A stretch of 64,000 bases of DNA, taken from positions 52,671,491-52,735,490 of the forward strand of contig OX104130.1 of assembly GCA_944470555.2 (NCBI GenBank), read 5' to 3'. Under the pieces are notes generated by a model. It was not told where the DNA came from and did no database searches. It saw nothing but the letters and a program-made list of their open reading frames with translations. This DNA comes from Heterobilharzia americana (lineage: Eukaryota > Platyhelminthes > Trematoda > Strigeidida > Schistosomatidae). Position 1 is the stretch's first letter; every line of letters starts with the position of its first letter. Below, piece after piece: positions 23,955 to 36,359 of this stretch. The position numbers and the translations under genes were made by a program.

Positions 23955-24065
23955 TCAGAATCATCAGCTAGATGTGCCTGCATCCTAGTCAGTAAAAATG
24001 TTCCCACTGAGATTCAAACCAGGCACTGGTAATATCAAATACCAGAGCGTTATCAACTAGATCTC
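23955..24065 (-). repeat. Hammerhead-type SINE relic (Sm-alpha-like)
   Basis: The minus strand reads a tRNA-like head (GATAACGCTCTGG, GGTTTGAATCTCAGTGGGAAC) then GCACATCTAGCTGATGATTC. The last part is the start of the schistosome hammerhead ribozyme (GUACAUCUAG-CUGAUGA). The expected stem II, GAAA and cleavage triplet are replaced by decayed sequence, so it cannot be catalytic. Confidence 0.6.
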
Positions 24066-24302
24066 TAGGTTGTGATATCCAGTTCTTGCACAACAGGTAT
24101 AGTTTAGTATACGAACTCTGTGTTCGTCCTGTTATGCAAACACAAAAACAACGCAGTGGATCCTTCTGTTCTCATAGCCAGATGTCAGGAAGGCGAATAG
24201 GCAAACTGGGTCAACTTTGTAATGTCTCCAACTATTTTTTTGCACTTTATAACATTGCCTGTAGTTTCCATCGCTTATTAAACTAAACAGATCGGTCTCT
24301 AT

Positions 24303-24395
24303 TGGCGTTTGAGCCCTCACGTGGAAGCCTCCGTGTTACCAGCTAACGAATCCCTAATTGGACGAAACGTGTGCCCTGGGTTCTACCGATTATCA
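24303..24395 (+). repeat. Hammerhead-type SINE relic, core mutated
   Basis: CCAG-CTAACGA-ATCC...GGAC-GAAA-CGTGTGCC-CTGG lines up with the schistosome hammerhead (CUGANGA, stem II, GAAA, stem III, cleavage triplet, stem I). CTAACGA has A in place of the invariant G of CUGANGA, and the triplet reads GCC. Stems I (CCAG/CTGG) and most of II remain. The tRNA-like head is mostly deleted. Predicted inactive. Confidence 0.6.
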
Positions 24396-25109
24396 CTGGT
24401 CATCGTTTCTATTTTTTGCACTGTTCAGAAACACTATTTTCAGACAGCATAAATGAAACACCGAGATGAATAAAAATCATTTTAAAGGTTTATTATTGCA
24501 TTAGATTTCATTAGGTATTTTAAAAGCAGCAATAAGATACTGGTCATTGTTTCCAATAACTTCATCATTTCGTCTATCATCGAGTAGCTAAGATTTTTTT
24601 AAAGTAAAATAATTTTTTTGTTCAAGCAATGAAATCGATCAGGTGTACGAATTAAACTAGCCTGATTTCCAAAAAGTTTAGCAGTATTTTGCCGACGCAA
24701 AAACCTAGGAATGAATCGTTAGTTTTACTAGCATCTCACTTTCTTGCAGTTAAAATCTATGCCTAACCACTTTCTAAGTCATATAGAATAGTATTGTAGG
24801 TTCCATAGACTACTTTCTTGCATAAATACACGTGACCAGAACTGTCAACTTCCATATTGGAAATGATAAGCTCAAACCGGCTTCAATGAGGAAGTTGCGA
24901 TCTTTAAAATCTAAAGATAATGTGATATCAGCAACATATATCTCCATTACTGTGTGCTTATTCATATTGTTTCGCTTACATTATACCATCAAGATGGAGG
25001 TTATTTTGACTCAGAAGAAAACAAACAGATATTGTATTTTCGAAATTTATAGGAGAGTAATGAAAATAAAGAAAACTAAGTGGTATTTCAGTCTTTTTGG
25101 TGGCTAGCA

Positions 25110-25245
25110 GTGAGATACAAGACGCACGTTTCTTCCTACTTGTAGCTCGTCGACTGTATTTAGCTGCATTTCAGCCAGTGATGCTTTTCCTACTGAGACT
25201 GGAACTCAGTACGCATTGCTTCAAACATTGAAGCATCATCCATTA
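25110..25245 (-). repeat. Hammerhead-type SINE relic, core mutated
   Basis: Minus-strand tRNA-like head (GAAGCAATGCGTACTGAG, GTTCCAGTCTCAGTAGG) followed by ATACAG-TCGACGA-...-GAAGAAACGTGCGTC-TTGTAT. GAAA and GTC are kept and stem I is strong (ATACA/TGTAT), but CUGANGA has become TCGACGA, which loses two invariant bases. It ends in CACTGCTAGCCACC, the usual 3' wording of this family. Confidence 0.62.
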
Positions 25246-25377
25246 TAATAAAATATTATGAATATCTGGGCAGAATCAAGGCATCCGCCAAGGAGCTCAT
25301 TTGCCAACATTGGTCGAGCAATTCGACCTAGTATAGCAACGGCAAACTACTAGTATCAATATACAAAAGGTGGTTCT

Positions 25378-25530
25378 TGTGCCCCAGTGGCCTACTGGAT
25401 AACGCTTTAGCATTTGAAGGGATGGGTACTTGGTTTGAGTCCCAATGGAAACATCACACTGGGGTGCAAGTACATCTAGCCGATGAGCCTCAAATAGAAG
25501 GAGACGCGTATCCTGGATTCCAGTGTTATT
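25378..25530 (+). repeat. Hammerhead-type SINE, near complete
   Basis: tRNA-like head GTGGCCTACTGGATAACGC with B-box-like GGTTTGAGTCCC, then GTACATCTAG-CCGATGA (25480-25486), GAGA (25501-25504) in place of GAAA, ATC, CTGGATTCCAGTG. The order matches the Sm-alpha class of schistosome SINEs, known to encode hammerhead ribozymes. U4 to C and the GAAA change should abolish cleavage. Confidence 0.7.
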
Positions 25531-26194
25531 CACCAAATGGACTACAACCTAATCAAACTCTGGGTATTACTGAGGCATCCGTCTTCTAATAGAAGTCAAA
25601 CAATTCGATCCCCTATACCAACGGGAAATGACAATTATCAATAAACAACAAATGGTAACTCATTTTACATGAATGCATCAATACGATTAACTTTTAACTA
25701 TGTAAATTATGGTCTGTTAACACGTGTTCCCCGTTTCGCATGAATACCAAGTTGAAACACTGTTTTCCGTCATCGCGACGAATCACAGTCAGAGTTTTCA
25801 TCGATCAGGGCTATGCCTCTGTTTTGCTGACTTAGACTTTCATGCAGCGAAAATCAATGTGGCTAAATTTGTGACAATGAGTAAGACGCATCTTGATGTA
25901 CTCTACCTGTCCCATCTACTTAAACTGATTACAACTGAAGTTCTAGTCAATTAAATTGCCCTAAAAACCGGTGCTGTCATATGTCCAGCGGTATTCTAAC
26001 ACTCACAATTGCAGATGTTTCTGGTTATTTCGTCACAACCAGCTTGTTTTCTTATAAAACAGATAGACTTCAAATCTTCTAGTCACACTACTTTGGCCTC
26101 TAGATTTTTACATCCTGTCTGTTTGGATCTCGATAGGTGCATTCTTTATTCAACTAATGTGCTAATTGTGTCACATATGATTTAAGAAGACGGT

Positions 26195-26290
26195 TGCAAT
26201 CGACAAACTTGATCGTGTTTTGTTCTCTCAGATACATGGTTCAACTGTGAGGCTTTCATTGTTATTCCAGACAACATCAGTACAAATGCC
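26195..26290. repeat. Repeat shared with 34455-34545
   Basis: GAGGCTTTCATTGTTATTCC followed by 'agacaacatcagtacaaat' here matches GAAGCTTTCACTGTACTTCT with 'agacaacatcaacactaac' at 34.5 kb; similarity extends upstream through the 'gatcgtgtt...ctc' stretch. The 34.5-kb copy lies just 5' (minus-strand sense) of a Penelope-like N-terminal ORF, so the repeat could be part of that element's leader. Low confidence. Confidence 0.35.
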
Positions 26291-27660
26291 TAAAATTAGT
26301 AACCCAGGGGACTTTTTCCACGAGTGGCTTATTCGCCTGCGCTGATGACCTTGGCTGTGATTGATTTTTTCTGCTCAAATCTTGTCATTACCTCCATATC
26401 TATTTCGGTTGGTTGTCCTGCCAACAAGAGTTTTGACCTTCTTGTTGCTTCCTGTGTTTCATAACTACTTGATAGACTGTGTCACTATTCATATGTCTGT
26501 TGACTGCCAAATGACCTGAGTGAAACGTTTCTAAACATCCTCTGACATTATTTGTATTTCTTGTACTGAGGTTGTCCAAATTTCCCATCGAATTCTAGTA
26601 CACAGTTATCTATATGTATTGATATGAGAGATGTATCATGACGCTTCACTGCTAGTTGAGGCCCAAGCAAACGGATAAGAAGAGGGTGATCACTGATTCC
26701 CGTATGGTGTTCTTCGTAGTTTCTGCAGTTTAATTTGTAGATTATGTTTGGCTTGTCTTCCTTTGCTATTGTACATTTTGGCCAGCTTAGTAGAGAGTGA
26801 AGAGATATTTAAGGCTTGTGAACATCAACTGCTCTATCATCTCGTCTGAAAGAAAGAATGAATAAGAAAGAGTACGTCTATTGAGTAGTAATGGTTGGTT
26901 CACACAATACGAAAATTTTCAATTCGAGTTAACTATTTCAAGAAACGTTACATGATGTAATGGTGTACGGTTAAAATTCCATTGCAATCTGTCATGTCGG
27001 TTTTTCAGTACCTTATTGTTAACTTGTAAAACCGCTGGTTGAAAAAGGTTTAAAAATGCACTACAGTACTCAATACGACGTGAAGTCATAACTGAATGAT
27101 TCAAAAAAGTTTTTAAAAAAGTAATTTGAAGAACTAAGATTGGTGGAAAAGTTCATGAAATTCCAAGTCAGTCAGGTAAACAGTAACAAGTGAAAGTATG
27201 GTTCACACCTACCCTTCCTACAAGTTAACCATGCAATACATATACAACAACTCCTATTTTATTTTATCGTAAGTATTTAAACTAGTTAGAATACATTGCC
27301 CGAGTAAGCAGTCGCATATGTTCGGGGTAAGTCACGAGGCACATATCGATTTGCTGGAAACTAATACTGCTCACTGTGTAATAGAATTCTTTATGGTGAT
27401 CTGCTATGAAAATATCTTTTATCCCCCCCACTATTCTCCGTGGTAATTCTAACAATTGCAGTGTAATGATATGAAAATATTGCATAAGAGTCAGTTAGAT
27501 TGCAATTAAGCAAACGTGTTACAATATGTGAATAAAATAAAACATTATACAACATATTAGTTCGAAATAGATTGCGTGCCACTTATATACTGTAAAAGGT
27601 AAACTGCATCTCTGCATTCCCCTGATAATGATTATCTCAAAGTTGTATTCTTTAAAATGA
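26291..27660. other. Intergenic, no recognised feature
   Basis: AT-rich sequence. Short open frames here match no family I know and have no conserved partner in the window. Confidence 0.5.
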
Positions 27661-28318
27661 GTGTCGAATTCCATAAATAGTGTTGTAAATTCAAAGATGT
27701 AATGCTCAACATGATATACATGAAAAATGAATCACATGACAAATGTGACTGAAGACATCACATATATGATTTAAAGAATTCAATGGTAGTTCTCTAATTC
27801 ACATCTTTCATGTAAAGTCAAACAGCATTATTTTATCTTTACTGAACTTCAAAATCATCCTCATTCACGGATGAACAGTCACAGTACACACAGAGTTGCA
27901 GTCAGTAGTCAATCTGCTGTCACATCAATAAAATGCATCAACCATCAACTACATTATTCACTATTGATGATCACAGGCATACCTACAACCAACTGTTTGA
28001 TTGTGACTGTGCAATTCCAGAAGAATAATATGCCTACACCGATGCTTCGATATATCCAACTCTCAGACACTTCGAATGATACATGTCAGTGTTCAACAAT
28101 GAGGATTCATCACATCATCATCACTCATCAATGCTTCACATAATTCCATCTGAAGATGTACAGACATCTTGAGACCATGATATAGTCTGTCTCCGAATAC
28201 TGAATCTTTATGAGCAATTAATATACAACATTCAGTTAGACCTATCGTTTGATGACTATCCTCTCTTAATTGAGATGAAGAATTCTCAATCCTACTGACT
28301 ATGAGATAACGTTCTTCA
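27661..28318 (+). repeat. Left arm of a near-perfect 0.65-kb inverted duplication
   Basis: Nearly every base pairs with the right arm at 29372-30008. Position p matches 57690-p in the inner part and 57669-p in the outer part, because the left arm has 21 extra bases (within CAGTACACACAGAGTTGCAG near 27.89 kb). The few differences include two substitutions near 28263. An 84-codon minus-strand frame (28093-28347) is kept in both arms (QTIGLTECCILIAHKDSVFG block) but matches no family I know. Homology stops sharply at 28318 and near 27661. Confidence 0.9.
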
Positions 28319-29371
28319 TTTCTATCATTTCTATGAAGCTCAAACATTCGAACAGATTAGGTTGAACATTCTCAGAGATGCAAAAAGTGATAATTGCAAC
28401 TGAATTAATCAAGTTATCGTAAATCAACAATTAGTCACTTCATTTTCTTGTACGCATGATCGGATTTTAGTGGGTGACTTTTTCTATTGAAATTCCATAA
28501 CAGTTCAAAATAATTGTAAAATGTGAAGCAAAATTTAGTACTTCTTTTTTACAACTTATTGAAATAATCCTGTCAACCAACAACTGAACAACAAATAATG
28601 CTTTTCCCTTAAACTGGTTACAATGGGCATCTACTCATGCAGATTACCTCACCGTTTAGCATCAAGAACTGATAAGAATAACTTAGGTGTGAAGTGCTTA
28701 TTTCAGCAATCATTTTCACAGGGCTCTGTAGTTAGTTCATTTCACTATCAGGGTGTTTTTTTTATTTTAGTAGTTGCAGCTGATTATTTCTGTTTATTCA
28801 ACAAACAGTTCGTTAGTCCGTCCAGTCATGTACTGGTCACCCGATGGATTGGACAAGTTCTTTGGAGTAACCGAGTGCTTAGTATTTTTTACTAAAAGCG
28901 GAAATTTCTCATGAAAGCCTAACATTAGAAACGACTACGTGTTAAATGATTTCATGTGGTACCAATTTTCGCGAGCATTACATATATAATCATATTGTTA
29001 GGCAACAACAAGTCTGCTGTTAGCCACTTCAAGACAACAGAAACTCACTAAAGCTGCCAATAAACACACTTGATATTCAATTGAGATATGAAATCTCACA
29101 AATAATGTACAACTTCTCAACATCAATTATACTGAAGTGCATTTTCACGTGACGACCAAGTTTTATGCAGATACCACATGTTCCCTGCATTCGCATTGAT
29201 ACATGCTTCGATTTATAGTGTTGAGTGTGAGTTGTGCTTCATCAGACTACCGAATTATGTGTTAATTAGTGTGAGTCGAGAACAAACACTTTGGTGTCTC
29301 ATTATCGGTGAATGGTAATGAGTATTTGTGCTTATTGGAATCTGGAGTTGTTGTGCATACAATAATTTAAT
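28319..29371. other. 1.05-kb spacer between inverted arms
   Basis: Single-copy-looking sequence between the two arms of the inverted duplication. It has only short open frames and no recognised product. Confidence 0.6.
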
Positions 29372-30008
29372 TGAAGAACGTTATCTCATAGTCAGTAGGA
29401 TTGAGAATTCTTCATCTCAATTAAGAGGGAATAGTCATCAAACGATAGGTCTAACTGAATGTTGTATATTAATTGCTCATAAAGATTCAGTATTCGGAGA
29501 CAGACTATATCATGGTCTCAAGATGTCTGTACATCTTCAGATGGAATTATGTGAAGCATTGATGAGTGATGATGATGTGATGAATCCTCATTGTTGAACA
29601 CTGACATGTATCATTCGAAGTGTCTGAGAGTTGGATATATCGAAGCATCGGTGTAGGCATATTATTCTTCTGGAATTGCACAGTCACAATCAAACAGTTG
29701 GTTGTAGGTATGCCTGTGATCATCAATAGTGAATAATGTAGTTGATGGTTGATGCATTTTATTGATGTGACAGCAGATTGACTACTGTGACTGTTCATCC
29801 GTGAATGAGGATGATTTTGAAGTTCAGTAAAGATAAAATAATGCTGTTTGACTTTACATGAAAGATGTGAATTAGAGAACTACCATTGAATTCTTTAAAT
29901 CATATATGTGATGTCTTCAGTCACATTTGTCATGTGATTCATTTTTCATGTATATCATGTTGAGCATTACATCTTTGAATTTACAACACTATTTATGGAA
30001 TTTGACGC
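29372..30008 (-). repeat. Right arm of the near-perfect inverted duplication
   Basis: Reverse complement of 27661-28318, lacking 21 bp. It starts at TGAAGAACG (29372) and ends near TTTGACGC (30008). No target-site duplication, tRNA-like head or microsatellite tail was seen at the outer edges, so it does not look like two opposed SINEs. Confidence 0.9.
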
Positions 30009-31400
30009 TGAGCTAGAATAATCTTTGAGCAAGATTTGTAATGGTAAATATTTTATGATAAATTGTAAGGACATGTTTTTTCACAGCTGTTGCTCTCGGA
30101 CTTTAAGTTTTATGATACAGTTTCCTCTCCACCGACCATTTGTTTTGCCGTTCACCGAACTCTATTTGAAGCTTCTTTCTCAGCAGAATGTAGTTAGTTT
30201 AAGGTATTTTTGAGCAAACTTTTGTTTGTTTTTTGCTTTGTTCATCTTGGAGTTTTTTAGGAATACATATCATTTCTCAGATCATCAACATTTTACTTAT
30301 CGTTATCTATTTTTCAGTCTATTGCAATATCATTATGATTGCTTTAATCATTACTGTTTCATACTTGTGGTGTTGACTTCAGGAATTTCCACAGGGTTAC
30401 GTAATCATACTGTAAATCATTTTTTACCCTTTTAATGAACATCATTTAAATATATTTTTAATTTCATTGGTTCATTCTTTATTTCTTTAATGACTCCTCT
30501 CTATGTATGTCAGAACACTAAAATGTTGGTTTGAGCGTACGAAGACTGAACATCTAAAATGTTTATTTTATTTTTTCTATTGGTTTACTACAATTTTTAC
30601 TGAAGGTTGCATATAGCTAAAAGAAACCGATGGAATAGAATGACATCATCACACTCAGCAAATGGTATTCACTGACTGTCAGCTGTGATATGGACTTTTC
30701 TAATTCTCTTCTTTAACTGTACTTTTTGTTACTACCCTCTGTTCATCAACATTGTTATTTACCTCGGATAACTTTCCTTAGGTATTATCTTCAAATTTTG
30801 CGTATCTTCTTATTGCGATCTCACTTACTTCGCTACACAAAATATACTTTTAAACTGGTCAGTAGTTATTCTGAGAACCAATTTGTAAGGTAAAACAGTC
30901 ATAGAACAGTGGAGTTTAAGAGCTAAATAATCTAGTATAACCCCTTAGTAAATAATTTTGTACAATATGACTGATACAGAGTGATACAATACTGTGGACT
31001 AAACAATGTTTTGAGTACAATTCACCTTGGTATGAATATTAGGAAGGAATTCTGCTCGAAACATATTCCAATAAATAATGCCGTATCATTGTGGGTTATA
31101 TCAAATAACATCAGTCATTCACCCAAGTAGTCTGTTAAGTGGATCACTCTTCACGATAAGTTTAAATGTTCAATTTCATGTTGATCCTCTAAATTTATCT
31201 CTAAATAATTCTCAAATGCGCGGCTTTTTTTAATTGAGCTTATTGGTTAATGAAATTTACAACATATAATACAGTCATTTGTACCATAGTCTCCAATCTC
31301 GACTTTTAGTGTTGCAACTTCCTGCACTTTGCCAACTACTTGCAGTCATTCAACTAATTTGCTACATAGTTACATTATCTTCATAATTAACAGACACCCT
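30009..31400. other. Intergenic, no recognised gene
   Basis: T-rich and A-rich DNA. Only a diverged copy of the 'acagtattatt' repeat near 30975-31060 is recognisable. Confidence 0.5.
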
Positions 31401-31500
31401 TCAGTAGTGGTGCTTTGGCTCACTGGTCAACCCACCTAACATCCAACCAATGGGTCATGAATTCGAGACCCAGTTGCATATACTGAAGTCTTAGCAAACC
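31401..31500 (+). repeat. tRNA-like SINE fragment
   Basis: TTGGCTCACTGGTCAACCC (A-box-like) and ATGAATTCGAGACCCAGTTG (B-box-like) with matching spacing for a tRNA-derived head; no hammerhead part follows. Confidence 0.5.
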
Positions 31501-31629
31501 AGATAGTATCATTAACCCTCACATAACAGGTGTAGCATACCATCCACTGCACAAAAATAAACAAAGCTCCTGATTTCAATTTTACAATAATTGACTCAAC
31601 TCCAGTATGACAGTCAATAAAAAAACGCT

Positions 31630-32226
31630 TATTGTTATATTATTATTTGCCCCTTGGGTTCCTAGGGCTCCAGTAGCACGTCTCCAGTGAACTCTGTTCT
31701 CTACAATCCTTTAAACCTGGCTCCACGACAGCCCACAAGCTCTCATTTCTTCCTCACACTATATCCTCCATGTCACCCTCGTCTCGTATGCCCAACTCGC
31801 CGTTTCCCATCTGAGTTCCACTCGAGTGCTTGGTGCGTGATGTCCCCAGTTGGCCTTCTCAGTGTATGCCCAATCCATCTCCACTTCCTTCTGCATATTT
31901 GTTGAGTGATACGTTCTTGATTGGTTCGTTGCCAGAGTGACTTCCCTGTTGCATATTCTTTCTGGCCATCTGAGCATCAGTAATGAGCCAGCGCAGGCAG
32001 TTGTTGATGAATGCCTGTAGTTTGTTGGAAATCCCTTTCGTAAGGCGTCAAGTCTCTCAACCATTGCATAGAAGCACTGACTTGACTGAATTGTTGTTGA
32101 AAATTTGGATCTTATTCACGCTTAATGCTGAGTGCGGAAGATCTCTGCACTGGTTTCAGATTAATGAACGCCTGTATTGCTGTCTTTCCTATCCTGGCTG
32201 GCTTTGACTTCCTCGTCTGTGTCGCT
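31630..32226 (-). mobile_element. Family A RTE-like element, 5'-truncated copy A2
   Basis: The minus strand holds only the last about 0.58 kb of family A: the C-terminal tail (WRITRVT... in broken frames, related to the VTKGISNKLQTFINNCLCWL and WRWIGH blocks of A1) and the 3' end TTATATTATTATTTG on the plus strand. Homology to A1 stops at about 32226 within the ACAGGTGGCGGC region, a typical 5' truncation point of target-primed reverse transcription. Confidence 0.8.
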
Positions 32227-32895
32227 TATCAACAGAGAATTTTTAGTTTCTCGTCGACAAAGCTAATTCTTTTCCAGTACTACTATTTTTACTACTAGAT
32301 GGCCAAATCGCTGTCATTACATTAATATATCAATATCTTCTTTGTTTCAAAAGAAAAGAGAAACAAAAAACATAATATTCGTAAAACAAAATAATTTCAC
32401 TAATAAATAAGGCATTTCCATACTTGCAGGAACATTACAATAATGATAACAGATAAATTATTTCCTTAACTTATTTCTAGGACAAAGATTGACATACAAT
32501 CATAAATAATAATTATAAGTACGATTTATATATTAATTAATACTAGTAGTTGATATAATTGCATTCCATTCAAGTTAAATACTTCAATTTTCTACAATTA
32601 GTTTCATTTTATTGATTAGTTTGAATTTGTGAAGTGATTGACGAAGTTATTGCTGGAAAGTGTAAGAGATATTCCATTCCCATCTCCATTCCTATTGTCA
32701 CTGCTTACTAGTAAGTATTTCAACAACCACTTTCCTGTATGCTTGCTGACACCCGTGAAACAGATATCAGGAACTAATGACTGACTGTTTCATTCTGCCC
32801 ATGAAACTTGTTAAGAGTAGTTGCCTATCCTGGTAGACCCTATTTCGGTGGTTATTTTAGTGACAAACAGTTCCGCCTGCTAAACTGAACTTCGT

Positions 32896-32897
<2 letters not shown>

Positions 32898-32955
<58 letters not shown>
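32898..32955. repeat. (AT)n microsatellite, 58 bp
   Basis: Uninterrupted AT repeat of about 29 units. Confidence 0.97.
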
Positions 32956-32960
<5 letters not shown>

Positions 32961-33108
32961 TCAATACGAAGTCATCATTGGCAGGGATGTTCAAAAATCA
33001 TTTGCATAACACACTGAAAAAGACCTGCTTCATCAGTCGAACTTCGGAGTCAACAAATGACTCGTGGATGTGTAAAGGATAAACTACTGTTTTGAGCTAC
33101 CTGCATGT

Positions 33109-33425
33109 GTGTTTACAAATTCACCTGCTGCTGATTATATAGGTTGCATAAGCATTTTCTATCCAAATGTATACCCGAACACTATACTCGATGGGTATCT
33201 AAACGAGAATGCGAAACTTTTAGCAGCTCTATTCTTGAGCGCCCGATTAACTCTGGTCACTCTGTTCAACGAGAATCTTCCTTCAAAGTCACTAGTAGAG
33301 TCAAACCAAACATTTCGAAAAGAGTGTCGATCCGCCACTTGAACACAACGGAAGCCTTGTCATTTCAGTGGTCCAGGCCTGATCTTTGCGTTGAAAAGCG
33401 ATACGTTTAACCTCTAATCATAAAT
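33109..33425 (+). pseudogene. Penelope-like element, GIY-YIG endonuclease C-terminal remnant
   Basis: Overlapping plus-strand frames read SKCIPEHYTRWVSKRE, SSSILERPINSGHSVQRESS, FKVTSRVK, RHLNTTEALSFQW and RPDLCVEKRYV. This order (H/W-K block, SSI..HL..SGH, SFKV, EAL.I...KPDLCVQ) is typical of the end of GIY-YIG nuclease domains in Penelope-like elements. The N-terminal GIY-YIG part is missing. Assignment is from memory of the family pattern and is moderate. Confidence 0.55.
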
Positions 33426-33831
33426 TGGTCATAATCTCCCTAAAACATTTTATTAACTTATCTATTTATTATGTTGCTGATTTATTGTATTCCTATAAAC
33501 AGTTGTTGATGACCTTGAGTTGACCTTGTGGTCATAATCACGTTGTGAGTTTACTGACCGTTTTTAATGACTTTTTATTAATTTATTATTATTAGCCAGT
33601 GATTGATGAGTCTATATTTTGTTGCAACTATTATTGTGATCCTACAGCTTTTGAAAACGAATCGTGGAAGAGAGAATTTCCTCCGCTGATTTATCTTCTG
33701 TTGAATTGTGAGAATTTCGCATATCTTGTATTTATGTTTCAAAATCTGTAGTTCATGTCGAATCAGCTTTCAGATCGTTAGGCAGAAATGATACTTTAGT
33801 GATGTTGTGTTCTCTAAGTTGGATGGTCTAA

Positions 33832-34035
33832 TCATGTTACTTGTCTTATTTCCTGTTGGCACCCAGAGTTTAACCCTGAAAAAATGAGTGGTGACTCTAG
33901 GGACGAGAAGAATCTTGGTTCTAAACCATCTCCTATATTGTAGTTTAGTTCCTTCTGAAAAAGAAGTTCCTCGGATTCGGTCAGAGGTCTTTTAAACGAA
34001 ATGACTTTATAGTCACCTGCTTCTTCCCCTTCCAA
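33832..34035 (-). pseudogene. Penelope-like element, N-terminal ORF remnant
   Basis: 67 codons reading ISFKRPLTESEELLFQKELN, YNIGDG, FFSSLESPL, CQQEIRQVT. The pattern 'LT..E..LL.KGLNY...D....F...LESAL...........IRQ' is typical of the region before the reverse transcriptase in PLEs carrying a GIY-YIG domain. It is opposite in strand to the PLE fragment at 33.1 kb, so the two are separate insertions or a rearranged copy. Confidence 0.5.
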
Positions 34036-34545
34036 TGATCGTGGTTTAGAAATTTCAGCAAGTTTCTCTCAAAGCATGTCTCCCCTTTGTTCTTTGTGTC
34101 GTCTCCTTGATTTTTCAATCGCAGTTGCTAACGTTTCAAAGCCTTCTGCTGTGAGTAATCCCTGAAGCCTTCACTTTTGTCTGTCTTTCGTCTGTTTATA
34201 TTTCTGAATCCTGTAATAAACATCTGAGATCATCAGTTATACTATGTGTCTTCTACTTCGTTTCACTAATTTCCAGCCTATTCGATAGTTGATAGGTGCC
34301 CTGTATCTGATGCTAGCTGGCAGAACACGCTAACGTAGACAGCCATTGTGGTTTGGAGTTATTTTCTTGTGGAGGCCTGCCTTTTGGAGAAGTCCTTCCA
34401 TTTCCGAATAAAAAGAAGCTTTTGATGTATTTAGGATTTTGAACTGAAGAATATTTGCAGCTTTGGAGGATCATTATGATAGTGTTATACTCTTTGAGGT
34501 ATACAGTTTATTGTGAAGCTTTCACTGTACTTCTAGACAACATCA

Positions 34546-36359
34546 ACACTAACTTCATATGTTTGTGATGGATTCAACTGAGAAGTTTATATAATTTTCT
34601 CCGCAAGAATAATCTTTTGCTGAGTCGTTTCACTTAAGCCGGGGAGCTAACTCTCATGTTCAAATGGGAGAGCAAGGAGGCATCTACGTGTTAGGATTTT
34701 TGAGATAGGACAATCCTTTTCAACTGCCTTCTCAAGACAGATGAAATATGCACCTTGGCTTGGTAAAATAACAACGGTCATCAAAATGCGTAGACCTTAG
34801 TGGTGTGATCAGAAAGGCAATTCTAGGTGAAATATAGCGTTTTGTTACTAACTGTTAGTACATCGAACGCTCAGACTCTCAATAAGTGAACATTTCACAA
34901 CCCCTTCCTTTTAGCCGAATTATTAGGACTATCACAATTTTCAATGAATAAATGGAACAGTAATTTCATCAACAGTTGAGAAACTGACACCTCAAGGATT
35001 TTATCCCTATGATTTGCAGGAAATCATTCAGATCGCTGATCTGTAATCATTCGAATAACGTGATAAACATTCAGTATTTCCCCCTTCCTTAGTAATTTAT
35101 ACCTTCAGCGGCTTCATTCCCATCATGTATATCTTTCTATGGAACTTTCGTCTTCTCATTCGTTATTGTAATTGGTTTCAAACCATTGTAATGTCCACTA
35201 TACACCTAATATTATTATCTTATCCGGTCGAATTTTAAAAAAAGGCAATAATGAAGATTTTCTGTAATGCTTATTTAAATGGATGTGTACCGTTCAACAT
35301 TCAATAGTAGATCGTGTTGTTAGTTATCAGTTAACTAAAATTTAAGTTGTATTCCTGATAATATCTTTGCAATGTTGTAGTTACCATATTAAGTGAAGCA
35401 CTTTCAAGCACTTTCATTATCGATTACTGTAGTTAATGTTGCTGCTGTAATAGTTGTTGCTTACACTCCATTGATTGACTCTATTCTTATCGATCCTTTT
35501 TTAGTGGTAACACGTTTATTATCATTTAGCTTTTATTGTATTTTAGTTGATAGACTGAAATGCCTAAATAGCCAACACATTTGAAACATCAACTAGAAGG
35601 TCTACTGATTACCTGTAACCACCTAACATCAATCAAAACACACTGAAGTGTTGAGTTTCTTAACTTGCTCACCACATTATAAAATGATCGATAAACTTTT
35701 ATTAGTAATCAGGACTAGAGAGCATGAAGTTGGTCTCACTTTAATGACCAATCAACGTAAATGAAAATGTATTCTTTCGTATGTTTTCTACTTCCAGTCA
35801 AGTTTAAATTATTCTACAAAGTAGTTTACATATATATGTCTGACGTAACATTTTGTGTGTATGTATGTGCAGTTGGTGTATATCATTTGTAGAATTATTT
35901 TCAATGTTTATTGATTCACTGTGCTTTATATCATGTATTTCAATCTACAATGATTATCGAGTGCTTTACCATTTTTTTCGAATGAAACATATGAATCATT
36001 TTTTAGAATTCGATGATATAACTTATCTAGGCAGCATGCTGAGTAGATAATCACTCTAATCAGAAGCCTTTGATATACTCTCGACCTAAATATTTTTGTA
36101 ATAATTTATGATACTACTGAAAGTAGGCTGATCCAATTAGCCGATGATTATATTTCCTTAATTCATGGTGTAATCAGTTGCGCAACACCATTGTAGAGAA
36201 ATAATGAAGTCGACAAATTAAAGTTCATTGAAAACAGATCTGCTTTAGATGATCAGATCGACAGAGGTTTTGCTGTCAGACTGATGGACTTCATCAATCA
36301 TCTTAGTAGTTAAGAAGGGAGAAAAATCTACTTGTGACAACAGTAATGGAATCAGTTTC
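34546..36359. other. Intergenic, no confident feature
   Basis: AT-rich. A short frame ending FDDITYLGSML near 36010-36045 hints at a retroelement tail but is too short to assign. Confidence 0.45.
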
